Assembly: GCA_937892915.1 (NCBI GenBank)
Contig: CALBIC010000179.1
Coordinates: 1 to 6,713, forward strand
Source of the DNA: UBA5972 sp002430125
GTDB lineage: Bacteria > Pseudomonadota > Alphaproteobacteria > Rhodobacterales > Rhodobacteraceae
Length of the DNA: 6,713 nt
Direction: 5' to 3'
Position numbers and translations under genes: made by a program. The notes below the pieces were generated by a model. It saw nothing but the letters and a program-made list of their open reading frames with translations, ran no database searches and was not told where the DNA came from. Of the stretch, positions 1 to 6,353 are shown in pieces (positions within the stretch are counted from its first letter, which is position 1; each line of letters opens with the position of its first letter).

Positions 1-110
1 TATTGAACCAAAGGCCCGGCAAATCGGATATGCATACCTGCCATGTATCCAGCCGGGGATTCTTGTCCCAGTAGATAGAGGATTCGGTCGAGGCCTATTG
101 TTTTGGACAT
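1..110 (-). CDS. LuxR-type autoinducer-binding transcriptional regulator, N-terminal fragment (runs off left edge)
   Basis: The first 36 codons of a minus-strand gene are visible; the rest lies beyond position 1. The peptide begins MSKTIGLDRILYLLGQ and reaches GYMAGMHIRFAGPLVQ (residues 21-36). This resembles the start of the autoinducer-binding domain of LuxR-family regulators in Rhodobacterales, where a G-Y-x-x-x-x-H-I-R-F segment is followed by an aromatic ligand-pocket stretch. Members of this family bind acyl-homoserine lactones or related small molecules and act on DNA through a C-terminal helix-turn-helix, which is not visible here. The ATG at 110-108 is the only start in this frame, because an in-frame TAA lies at 119-117. 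No Shine-Dalgarno is evident, and a candidate promoter ends only about 5 nt upstream, so the message may be almost leaderless. The family call is by recognition of a short stretch, so it is moderate. Confidence 0.6.
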   Translation of the reverse strand, partial: MSKTIGLDRILYLLGQESPAGYMAGMHIRFAGPLVQ

Positions 111-115
111 GTCTT

Positions 116-144
116 TTTAGACAGGTTGCCAAATTCTGAGTCAA
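116..144 (-). promoter_or_regulatory. Candidate sigma-70 promoter for the LuxR-type gene
   Basis: On the minus strand a TTGACT box (144-139) is followed by a 17-nt spacer and TCTAAA (121-116). These match 5/6 and 4/6 of the sigma-70 consensus. Transcription would begin at or within a few bases of the ATG at 110, giving a leaderless or near-leaderless message. This rests on sequence pattern only. Confidence 0.4.
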
Positions 145-153
145 CCGTAAATT
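126..153 (+). promoter_or_regulatory. Candidate divergent promoter for the small plus-strand ORF
   Basis: TTGCCA (126-131), a 16-nt spacer and TAAATT (148-153) match 5/6 and 4/6 of the sigma-70 consensus. Initiation would be near 160, about 29 nt before the ATG at 189. The element overlaps the minus-strand promoter candidate, so binding of polymerase in one direction could exclude the other. Pattern evidence only, in an AT-richer stretch where chance matches are more likely. Confidence 0.25.
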
Positions 154-188
154 GTCGGTAGTAACTATTATTATGAGTAGCCAGTATT

Positions 189-365
189 ATGGCCATGTCT
201 ATCGACCCTGAATTGTTTTCCAGAATAATGGCTCTGCCAAAAGCAGTACGTCTTGATCTTCTGGAATTCGTTGGATCAGCATCAGTTGGTCCGCAGCAAT
301 TGGAAAAGATAGTTAGCGACCTCTCGTCCCACCCAGTTGACCCTGGAAAAGACAAGGCTGTTTAA
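189..365 (+). CDS. Possible small protein of 58 residues, unknown function
   Basis: This plus-strand reading frame starts at ATG 189 and stops at TAA 363-365. I do not recognise the protein. Residues 9-28 (L-F-S-R-I-M-A-L-P-K-A-V-R-L-D-L-L-E-F-V) look like an amphipathic helix, and the C-terminal third is polar and proline-containing. No signal peptide, membrane segment or cysteine motif is seen. In favour of expression, an excellent intrinsic terminator lies 12 nt after the stop with its U-tract on this strand, and a weak promoter candidate lies upstream. Against it, there is no clear Shine-Dalgarno before ATG 189, ATG 195 or ATG 228, and the frame is closed by TGA at 174-176. It is divergent from the LuxR-type gene and convergent with rplQ. 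It could equally be a short transcript without protein output. Confidence 0.4.
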   Translation: MAMSIDPELFSRIMALPKAVRLDLLEFVGSASVGPQQLEKIVSDLSSHPVDPGKDKAV

Positions 366-377
366 GTGGCCAAACAG

Positions 378-418
378 CAGAACCCCGCAGAGATAATCTG
401 CGGGGTTCTGTCATTTTT
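378..418. terminator. Strong bidirectional intrinsic terminator between the small ORF and rplQ
   Basis: A perfect 14-bp stem (378-391 with 397-410) closes a 5-nt GATAA loop. A run of five T at 414-418 follows on the plus strand, which suits the 189-365 transcript. On the minus strand the same hairpin lies 47 nt after the rplQ stop with only a short T-rich tail, so it can also end the ribosomal message. It separates two convergent transcription units. Confidence 0.85.
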
Positions 419-437
419 AGCGAATTAAATTGAAGGT

Positions 438-854
438 TTACGCTTCTAAAGCTTCGGCTTCCAGGCGGGCCTTGTCGCCTGCGCCTTTGGCGTTCGGGTC
501 GCGGTCAACGAATTCGATGATCGCCATCGGTGCCATGTCCCCATAACGGAAACCGGCCTTCAGAACGCGCACGTAACCACCTTGGCGGTCTTTGTAGCGG
601 GGGCCCAGGATTTCAAACAGTTTGGCAACATAAACGTCTTGCTTAAGCTGTGCTCCGGCCTGACGGCGGGCATGTAAGTCACCGCGTTTGGCCAGTGTGA
701 TCATCTTTTCGATGATCGGCCGCAGTTCCTTTGCTTTCGGCAAAGTTGTTTTGATTTGTTCATGTTCAATCAGTGATCCGGCCATATTTGCGAACAGCGC
801 TTTGCGGTGTTCATGGGTTCGGTTCAGTCGGCGATAGCCTCGTGCGTGGCGCAT
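438..854 (-). CDS. rplQ: Large-subunit ribosomal protein bL17
   Basis: The 138-residue product is bL17 of the 50S subunit, which lies near the peptide exit tunnel. The family signature is clear: an N-terminal MRHARGYRRLNRTHEHR stretch, then the ANMAGSLIEHEQIKTTLPKAKE segment (residues 22-43) and the G-G-Y-V-R-V-L-K-x-G-x-R-x-G-D motif around residues 91-105. A lysine/alanine/glutamate-rich tail of about 20 residues extends beyond the core, as is common in alphaproteobacteria. The start is supported by a GAAGGA ribosome-binding site about 7-8 nt upstream. It is the last gene of the minus-strand run, 168 nt downstream of rpoA, and transcription should end at the hairpin at 378-410. Confidence 0.97.
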   Translation of the reverse strand: MRHARGYRRLNRTHEHRKALFANMAGSLIEHEQIKTTLPKAKELRPIIEKMITLAKRGDLHARRQAGAQLKQDVYVAKLFEILGPRYKDRQGGYVRVLKAGFRYGDMAPMAIIEFVDRDPNAKGAGDKARLEAEALEA

Positions 855-928
855 GGTTTAAGTCCTTCTTTTGCTTTGTCCGGCGTGTCCTTGCGTGAGG
901 ACCGCTCTCCTTGGGGCCTTATTGCCCG

Positions 929-959
929 GGTTGGAGTTTTGATTTTCAAAAATCCAACC
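929..959. repeat. 31-bp inverted repeat in the rpoA-rplQ gap
   Basis: GGTTGGA (929-935) pairs with TCCAACC (953-959). Inside it TTTTGA (937-942) pairs with TCAAAA (946-951) around a 3-nt loop, with one mismatch (936/952) between the two helices. In the rplQ leader RNA this would form a tight hairpin about 75 nt before the start codon. Its role is unknown; it could stabilise the 5' end of a processed rplQ message or act as a protein-binding site. Confidence 0.6.
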
Positions 960-990
960 ATTTCCCCGCCAGTGCGGGCATTTTAGGAAA

Positions 991-1015
991 CGGCCCCGCA
1001 GTGTGTGCGGGGCCG
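991..1015 (-). terminator. Terminator-like hairpin just after rpoA
   Basis: A perfect 10-bp GC-rich stem (991-1000 with 1006-1015) with a 5-nt loop starts 8 nt after the rpoA stop codon. On the minus strand it is followed by only three T residues (GTTTCC), so it is more likely a leaky attenuator or a 3'-end stabiliser than a full stop. rplQ would then be read at a reduced level, or rely on a promoter in the 168-nt gap. Confidence 0.55.
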
Positions 1016-1022
1016 GAAATTT

Positions 1023-2039
1023 CTAGAAGTGATCTTCGTATTTCTTGGCCAGCTCTTCGATATTGTCTGGTGGCCAGTCGAGGATATCCATACCCAAATG
1101 CAGACCCATCGCTGTCAGAACTTCTTTGATCTCGTTCAGCGACTTGCGGCCAAAGTTTGGTGTACGCAGCATCTCGGCTTCGGTTTTCTGGATCAGATCG
1201 CCGATATAAACGATGTTGTCGTTCTTCAGGCAGTTTGCCGAGCGCACCGACAATTCCAACTCGTCCACTTTCTTGAGCAGCAGCGGGTTGAACTCCAGAT
1301 CGTCGTCTTCATCGGCGCGACCGGCAGCTTCGGGTTCATCAAAGTTCACGAAGACCTGCAACTGGTCCTGCAAAATCCGCGCAGCATAAGCAATTGCGTC
1401 TTCTGGCGTCACCGAACCATCGGTGTCCACTTTCAGGGTCAGTTTGTCATAGTCCAGCACCTGACCTTCGCGGGTCGGGGTGACTTCGTAGGACACTTTG
1501 GTGATCGGCGAGAAAATCGCATCAATCGGGATCAGACCGATTGGCGCATCTTCCGGGCGGTTCTTGTCGGCAGCCACATAGCCTTTGCCTGACTCGACCG
1601 TCATTTCCATGAACAGGCTTGCGCCGTCATCAAGGTGACAGATCACGTGGTCGCGGTTCAGAATGGTGATGCCGTTGCTTTCCGAGATGTCACCAGCGGT
1701 AACAACGCCCGGACCTTTGGCCGAAACGGAAACCCGCTTGGAGCCTTCGACTTCCATCGAAACAGCAACGCCTTTCAGGTTCAGAACGATGTCGGTCACG
1801 TCTTCACGTACACCAGCCACGCTTGAAAATTCGTGCAGAACATTGTCGATCTGAACGGAAGTGATCGCGGCACCTTGCAAGGATGACAGCAGCACACGAC
1901 GCAGGGCATTGCCCAGTGTCAGGCCAAAGCCACGCTCGAGCGGTTCAGCAACCGCTGTTGCCTGCCGCATCGGGTCCGCACCCGGTTTAATGTCCAGCTG
2001 CGCCGGACGGATCAGTTCTTGCCAATTCTTGTGGATCAT
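1023..2039 (-). CDS. rpoA: RNA polymerase alpha subunit
   Basis: The 338-residue product is the alpha subunit, whose dimer nucleates assembly of core RNA polymerase. The N-terminal dimerisation domain (about 1-230) carries the family motif GNALRRVLLSSLQG (43-56). An acidic linker (about 234-249, with D-E-D-D-D) leads to the C-terminal DNA- and activator-binding domain (about 255-325). There VRSANCLK places Arg266 at the position of the UP-element-contacting Arg265 of E. coli, followed by the helix-hairpin-helix TPNFGRKSLNEIKEVL (293-308). Length and domain order are normal. The start has a strong GGAGG site (2047-2051) with 7-nt spacing. It follows rpsK after 116 nt that contain a terminator-like hairpin. 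Confidence 0.98.
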   Translation of the reverse strand: MIHKNWQELIRPAQLDIKPGADPMRQATAVAEPLERGFGLTLGNALRRVLLSSLQGAAITSVQIDNVLHEFSSVAGVREDVTDIVLNLKGVAVSMEVEGSKRVSVSAKGPGVVTAGDISESNGITILNRDHVICHLDDGASLFMEMTVESGKGYVAADKNRPEDAPIGLIPIDAIFSPITKVSYEVTPTREGQVLDYDKLTLKVDTDGSVTPEDAIAYAARILQDQLQVFVNFDEPEAAGRADEDDDLEFNPLLLKKVDELELSVRSANCLKNDNIVYIGDLIQKTEAEMLRTPNFGRKSLNEIKEVLTAMGLHLGMDILDWPPDNIEELAKKYEDHF

Positions 2040-2104
2040 ATTGTCGCCTCCATTCTAGTTCGCAGGTCTGGATCCTTGTGACCGCGAACACCCGAGGGTA
2101 TTTC

Positions 2105-2148
2105 AAAAAAGCATGATCGCACCGCGCGGAAAACCCGACGCGATGCGA
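2105..2148 (-). terminator. Terminator-like hairpin between rpsK and rpoA
   Basis: On the minus strand 2148-2138 can pair with 2127-2117 as an 11-bp stem with two G-U wobbles and a 10-nt loop. After a 6-nt gap comes a run of six T (2110-2105). This sits 8 nt past the rpsK stop. The U-run is displaced from the stem, so termination is probably partial; it would lower rpoA relative to rpsM and rpsK unless there is a promoter in the remaining about 65 nt. Confidence 0.5.
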
Positions 2149-2155
2149 GGAAAAT

Positions 2156-2545
2156 TCAGACCCGGCGGCGTTTCGGCGGGCGGCAGCCGTTATGGGCCAT
2201 CGGTGTTACATCACGAATTGCGGTGATGTTCAGACCAACAGCAGCCAAAGCACGCAGCGCAGATTCACGGCCTGAACCGGGTCCCTGAACTTCGACCTCA
2301 AGGGTCTTCATGCCGTGTTCCTGCGCCTTTTTACCGGCATCTTCGGCGGCCATTTGTGCCGCATAAGGTGTCGACTTACGCGAGCCCTTAAAGCCGCATG
2401 TGCCGGCCGAAGACCACGCAATTGCGTTGCCCTGGACGTCGGAAATCAGGATCTTGGTGTTGTTGAACGAAGAGTTCACGTGCGCAACGCCAGTGGCGAT
2501 GTTCTTGCGCTCTTTTTTCTTAGCGCGGGCTTTTTCGCGTGCCAT
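2156..2545 (-). CDS. rpsK: Small-subunit ribosomal protein uS11
   Basis: The 129-residue product is uS11, a component of the 30S platform that contacts 16S rRNA near the mRNA exit path. A very basic N-terminus (residues 1-15) precedes the family signature A-H-V-N-S-S-F-N-N-T (21-30). The C-terminus ends in the conserved NGCRPPKRRRV (119-129). Length is typical. The start is fixed by a GGGAGGG ribosome-binding site about 8 nt upstream, which lies entirely inside the 15-nt gap after rpsM, so the two genes are surely co-transcribed and probably translated in step. Confidence 0.98.
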   Translation of the reverse strand: MAREKARAKKKERKNIATGVAHVNSSFNNTKILISDVQGNAIAWSSAGTCGFKGSRKSTPYAAQMAAEDAGKKAQEHGMKTLEVEVQGPGSGRESALRALAAVGLNITAIRDVTPMAHNGCRPPKRRRV

Positions 2546-2560
2546 TATACCAGCCCTCCC

Positions 2561-2929
2561 TTATTTCTTCTTGCCAGCGATGGCTTTTGCGGGGCCCTTA
2601 CGGGTACGAGCGTTGGTGTGGGTCCGCTGTCCGCGTACCGGCAGGCCGCGACGATGCCGCAGACCGCGATAGCAGCCAAGGTCCATCAGACGCTTGATAT
2701 TCATCTGGGTGTCGCGGCGCAGATCGCCTTCGACCATCAGGTTCGCTTCGATATGTTCGCGGATCGCCAGAACTTCGGCATCCGACAAATCATTCACACG
2801 GCGCGCTTCATCAAGGCCAACGGCCTTACAGATGCCAGCAGCGCTTTCGCGACCAATACCGTGAATATATGTAAGTGCAATCATGACCCGCTTTTGGGTC
2901 GGAATATTAACGCCAGCAATACGTGCCAC
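2561..2929 (-). CDS. rpsM: Small-subunit ribosomal protein uS13
   Basis: The 122-residue product is uS13, which sits on the 30S head and forms intersubunit and tRNA contacts. The N-terminus A-R-I-A-G-V-N-I-P (2-10) and the I-H-G-I-G-R helix-turn segment (22-27) are diagnostic. So is the C-terminal RGLRHRRGLPVRGQRTHTN region (about 88-106) with its lysine-rich tail that reaches toward the P site. The start codon is GTG (2929-2927), supported by AGGAG at 2939-2935 with 5-nt spacing and by the match to the conserved N-terminus. It lies 217 nt downstream of adk behind a structured leader, which suggests that the rpsM-rpsK-rpoA part is controlled separately from secY-adk. Confidence 0.98.
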   Translation of the reverse strand: MARIAGVNIPTQKRVMIALTYIHGIGRESAAGICKAVGLDEARRVNDLSDAEVLAIREHIEANLMVEGDLRRDTQMNIKRLMDLGCYRGLRHRRGLPVRGQRTHTNARTRKGPAKAIAGKKK

Positions 2930-2951
2930 GCTGTCTCCTATCTTTCATTGC

Positions 2952-2971
2952 GGTTCCGTCTTTCCAGAACC
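2952..2971 (-). promoter_or_regulatory. Hairpin immediately upstream of the rpsM ribosome-binding site
   Basis: In the minus-strand RNA 2971-2965 (GGTTCTG) pairs with 2958-2952 (CGGAACC), giving 7 bp including one G-U, around a GAAAGA loop. It ends 12 nt before the AGGAG site. Ribosomal-protein leaders often carry a protein-binding hairpin at this position, but no specific repressor can be named from sequence. Confidence 0.4.
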
Positions 2972-2987
2972 TTTTTTCACAACTAAA

Positions 2988-3013
2988 GCCCAGCATCCGT
3001 GCGGCGGCTGGGC
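2988..3013 (-). promoter_or_regulatory. Hairpin in the adk-rpsM gap, possible attenuator
   Basis: GCCCAGC (3013-3007 on the minus strand) pairs with GCTGGGC (2994-2988) as a 7-bp GC-rich stem with a 12-nt loop, followed by TTTAGTT. The short U-tract makes it at best a weak terminator. A second small hairpin (CCTCG/CGAGG, 3018-3022 with 3026-3030) lies directly upstream. Confidence 0.4.
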
Positions 3014-3078
3014 CATGCCTCGATCCGAGGACTTGGAGAGTGCCCGATTCGCCGGGTTTCCCCATAAAATCAAGCGAT

Positions 3079-3092
3079 TCTTGCATGCAAGA
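3079..3092. repeat. 14-bp perfect palindrome upstream of rpsM
   Basis: TCTTGCATGCAAGA is a perfect palindrome with no spacer. It falls where the transcript from the promoter candidate at 3099-3127 would start, so it could be an operator site or simply the 5' end of the leader. Function unknown. Confidence 0.5.
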
Positions 3093-3098
3093 TGGTGT

Positions 3099-3127
3099 CG
3101 TTTAGGGGGTTAGGCTGTGAAGGTCAA
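3099..3127 (-). promoter_or_regulatory. Candidate promoter for rpsM-rpsK-rpoA
   Basis: On the minus strand TTGACC (3127-3122) is followed by a 17-nt spacer and TAAACG (3104-3099). The -35 box matches 5/6 of consensus but the -10 box only 3/6. Initiation near 3092 would give a leader of about 160 nt with several hairpins before the GTG of rpsM. The promoter begins about 20 nt after the adk stop. Weak pattern evidence. Confidence 0.28.
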
Positions 3128-3146
3128 GAGCCGAAAACGCCGCCCC

Positions 3147-3796
3147 TTAACCAACCTTTGCCAGTGCTGCTTTGATCGAACATGTCACATCTTCGATCGT
3201 TGCCAGACCGTCCACGGATTGCAACATACCCTTGGCGTAATAGTAACCGATCAGCGGCGAGGTTTTCTTATAGTACTCAAGCAACCTGACTTTGAGCGCG
3301 TCCGCATTGTCATCGGCGCGAAAATTGAAATCATTGGCGCCACAAACATCACAGGCATCAGCCTTGGCCGGGCGTTTGGTTTCCTGATGATAGACTTCAC
3401 CACAATTACCGCAGGTAAACCGCCCGGAAATCCGCGCCACAAGCGCCTCGTCATCCACCGCCATTTCAATGACAGTATCCAGCTTTTTACCAACCTTGGC
3501 CAGCAGTCCAGCCAGCGCATCCGCTTGCCCCAATGTGCGGGGAAAGCCGTCAAAGATAAACCCGCCCGTAGCTTTGGCCGTGGTCAACTGCTCTTCGATC
3601 AGTCCGATGACGATCTCGTCGGTGACCAGTTCGCCGCCATCCATGATCGCCGCAACTTTATTACCCATCTCGGTTCCCGAGGTCCGTGCTGCACGCAGCA
3701 TATCCCCGGTTGAAAGCTGCACCATGCCGCACCGTTCAACCAGAAACCGCGCTTGTGTGCCTTTGCCCGCGCCCGGCGGTCCGAGTAGGATAATAT

Positions 3797-3800
<4 letters not shown>
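3147..3800 (-). CDS. adk: Adenylate kinase, long form with zinc-binding LID
   Basis: This 217-residue enzyme interconverts ATP + AMP and two ADP in the cytoplasm. The P-loop GPPGAGKGT is at residues 7-15, followed by the AMP-binding segment L-S-T-G-D-M-L-R (29-36) and FDGFPRT (83-89). Arginines at 123, 127, 161 and 172 fit the catalytic set. The long LID domain (about 124-163) carries C-x2-C (130, 133) and C-x2-C (150, 153), the tetracysteine pattern that binds structural zinc in many adenylate kinases; the E. coli enzyme lacks it. Its ATG overlaps the secY stop codon by 4 nt (ATGA at 3800-3797), so translation is probably coupled to secY; an AAAGG lies further upstream. Placement directly after secY is the usual order in many bacteria. 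Confidence 0.97.
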
Positions 3801-5158
<1,358 letters not shown>

Positions 5159-5163
5159 TCCCG

Positions 5164-5170
5164 TCCCTTT
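5164..5170 (-). promoter_or_regulatory. Ribosome-binding site that fixes the secY start
   Basis: AAAGGGA on the minus strand ends 5 nt before ATG 5158. It overlaps the codons just downstream of the in-frame TTG at 5173, so initiation at the TTG would need a different, unseen site. Confidence 0.7.
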
Positions 5171-5233
5171 CAAAGACGTACCGCCAGACCCTTTTCACAA
5201 GGCCCCGCGGCACGGAAAAACTGTAGGTATTAT

Positions 5234-5257
5234 GTAAGGAGCGTTACCGCCCCTCAC
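5234..5257 (-). promoter_or_regulatory. Hairpin with GTAA loop directly after rplO
   Basis: In minus-strand RNA 5257-5248 pairs with 5243-5234 over 10 bp, including two G-U pairs, closed by a GUAA loop of the stable GNRA type. It begins 5 nt after the rplO stop codon. A T-run follows only about 14 nt later (5221-5217), so this is unlikely to be a strong terminator. A processing or stabilising structure, or an attenuator for secY-adk, fits better. Confidence 0.5.
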
Positions 5258-5262
5258 AAGGC

Positions 5263-5739
5263 TTATTCCGCCGCAGGTGCCGGGGCTGTTACAGTCAGTG
5301 ATCCGCCAGCGGCTTCGACCGCAGCGATAGCTGACTTTGAAGCACCGGTAACTTCCAGCGTCACCTTCGAGGTCAGCGCGCCTTTGGACAGAACCCGAAC
5401 GCCATCACGGACGCGCCGGACCAGACCGCTTTCGACCAAAGCCGTTTCAGTGATCGGCTTTTTGATGTCGATCTTGCCGGCATCGATGAATTTTTGCAGC
5501 AGGCCAAGGTTCACAACAGCATGCATTTTGGCATTGATGTTGTTAAAGCCGCGCTTTGGCAGGCGCATGTAAAGCGGCATCTGGCCGCCTTCATACCCGT
5601 TGATTGCCACACCCGAGCGGGATTTCTGGCCTTTGATACCACGGCCAGCCATCTTACCAGTACCCGAACCGGGGCCACGGGCGACGCGTTTGCGGGGTTT
5701 GGTTGCACCGGGATTATCCCGCAATTCATGCAGTTTCAT
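5263..5739 (-). CDS. rplO: Large-subunit ribosomal protein uL15
   Basis: The 158-residue product is uL15 of the 50S subunit, which binds 23S rRNA with a long extended arm. The N-terminus M-K-L-H-E-L-R-D-N-P-G and the glycine/arginine-rich arm with R-G-P-G-S-G-T-G-K (21-29) and G-I-K-G-Q-K-S-R-S-G (34-43) are diagnostic. So is G-Y-E-G-G-Q-M-P-L (48-56), followed by R-L-P-K-R-G-F (59-65). The globular C-terminal domain (about 75-150) ends in an alanine/proline-rich tail. AAGGAG (5753-5748) with 8-nt spacing supports the start. Its upstream neighbour is not rpmD but a GFA-family gene ending in a strong terminator, so rplO seems to begin a transcription unit here. Confidence 0.97.
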   Translation of the reverse strand: MKLHELRDNPGATKPRKRVARGPGSGTGKMAGRGIKGQKSRSGVAINGYEGGQMPLYMRLPKRGFNNINAKMHAVVNLGLLQKFIDAGKIDIKKPITETALVESGLVRRVRDGVRVLSKGALTSKVTLEVTGASKSAIAAVEAAGGSLTVTAPAPAAE

Positions 5740-5835
5740 GTCGCTATCTCCTTTTGCCGGAACTACCCCCCGTTAGCGACGAAAGGGATAAACACGGCGT
5801 TACGATTCTGTGCGACCTTGTGGGTCCACCGGGGG

Positions 5836-5864
5836 CGTATAGACGGGAAAAAGCCCGGTATCAA
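5836..5864 (-). promoter_or_regulatory. Candidate promoter for rplO-secY-adk inside the upstream terminator
   Basis: On the minus strand TTGATA (5864-5859) is followed by a 17-nt spacer and TATACG (5841-5836). These match 5/6 and 4/6 of the sigma-70 consensus at ideal spacing. Initiation near 5829 would give a leader of about 90 nt before rplO. The -35 box lies in the right-hand side of the terminator hairpin of the preceding gene and the spacer contains its T-run, an economical terminator-promoter overlap. Confidence 0.42.
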
Positions 5865-5914
5865 GGGGCAGTTCCCCGCCCCTTGCCGCGCGTCCTGGCG
5901 TTTTGCCCGGGCTT
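5848..5914 (-). terminator. Composite intrinsic terminator of the GFA-family gene
   Basis: An outer 8-bp stem, AAGCCCGG (5914-5907 on the minus strand) with CCGGGCTT (5858-5851), encloses a second perfect 8-bp hairpin (5885-5878 with 5869-5862, 8-nt loop). A run of five T (5852-5848) follows on the minus strand. The stem begins within the stop codon of the gene. Either helix could act, but the outer one is correctly placed against the T-run. Confidence 0.65.
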
Positions 5915-6348
5915 CAGCTTGGCTTTGGCCAGACGAATTCCAGGCGCAGGCCTTCATAGACCGCGCGTCCGTCACTTGGCCGCGGCACGCCGGTCGCCGG
6001 ATCATAAAACGCGTGATAGGTGGCGGCCTTGTCCGGTTTGAACCCCATCAGGTTCGGCACGATTGCCCGGATGCGCGACTGCTTGTCATCCAGCATGATC
6101 GGCGTGCCACATTTCTCGCAAGTCAACAGCTCCAGCGGACCCTCCGGGTTCTTGGCGTTGAACGGTTGGCGGTTCATCTTGGGCTTGCCGTCAACTTTCA
6201 GATCGCCATGCTTGAAGAACATTACATGCGTTGTCGGCTGGCCGGTGACGCTTTTGCAGACCGAGCAGTGGCATGTGTGGTTATCAATCGGTTCGTGATC
6301 AGCGTGCGTGTGAACGTGTTCGCACCCTCCGGTGTATTTGTCAGCCAT
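5914..6348 (-). CDS. GFA/CENP-V-type zinc-binding protein
   Basis: The 144-residue product resembles the GFA family (glutathione-dependent formaldehyde-activating enzyme-like, Mss4-like fold), small cytoplasmic zinc proteins. Visible ligands are C26-H-C28-x2-C31 within H-T-C-H-C-S-V-C-K-S-V-T-G (24-36) and C77-x2-C80-G (77-81). The first family motif, usually C-x-C-G near the N-terminus, is reduced to G-G-C-E-H (7-11) followed by a histidine-rich stretch (H11, H13, H15, H18). Zinc coordination may therefore differ from classical GFA proteins, and a formaldehyde role cannot be assumed. I start at ATG 6348 because GGGAGG lies 5 nt upstream; an ATG at 6396 in frame would add 16 residues and bury that site. 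It lies where rpmD is normally found upstream of rplO and ends in its own terminator. Confidence 0.85.
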   Translation of the reverse strand: MADKYTGGCEHVHTHADHEPIDNHTCHCSVCKSVTGQPTTHVMFFKHGDLKVDGKPKMNRQPFNAKNPEGPLELLTCEKCGTPIMLDDKQSRIRAIVPNLMGFKPDKAATYHAFYDPATGVPRPSDGRAVYEGLRLEFVWPKPS

Positions 6349-6353
6349 GTTTG

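Noticed and set aside
111..188. A lux-box (about 20-bp dyad) in the LuxR/small-ORF gap
   Set aside because: Only a 5-bp inverted pair (GGTTG/CAACC, 124-128 and 142-146) was found; spacing and sequence do not fit the lux-box consensus.
95..355. Minus-strand 86-codon open frame across the left intergenic region
   Set aside because: It overlaps the start of the LuxR-type gene in another frame and is antisense to the small ORF at 189-365. The protein is low-complexity and unfamiliar, and no ribosome-binding site precedes its ATG.
1005..1592. Plus-strand 195-codon open frame
   Set aside because: Entirely antisense to rpoA, whose protein is unmistakable; a shadow of its GC-biased codons.
2315..2986. 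Plus-strand 223-codon open frame
   Set aside because: Antisense to rpsK and rpsM; no recognisable domain and no ribosome-binding site.
5159..5173. TTG start for SecY five codons upstream
   Set aside because: The ribosome-binding site AAAGGGA lies between this TTG and ATG 5158 and serves the ATG. The N-terminus from the ATG (MASAAEQ) looks like the usual one for related SecY proteins.
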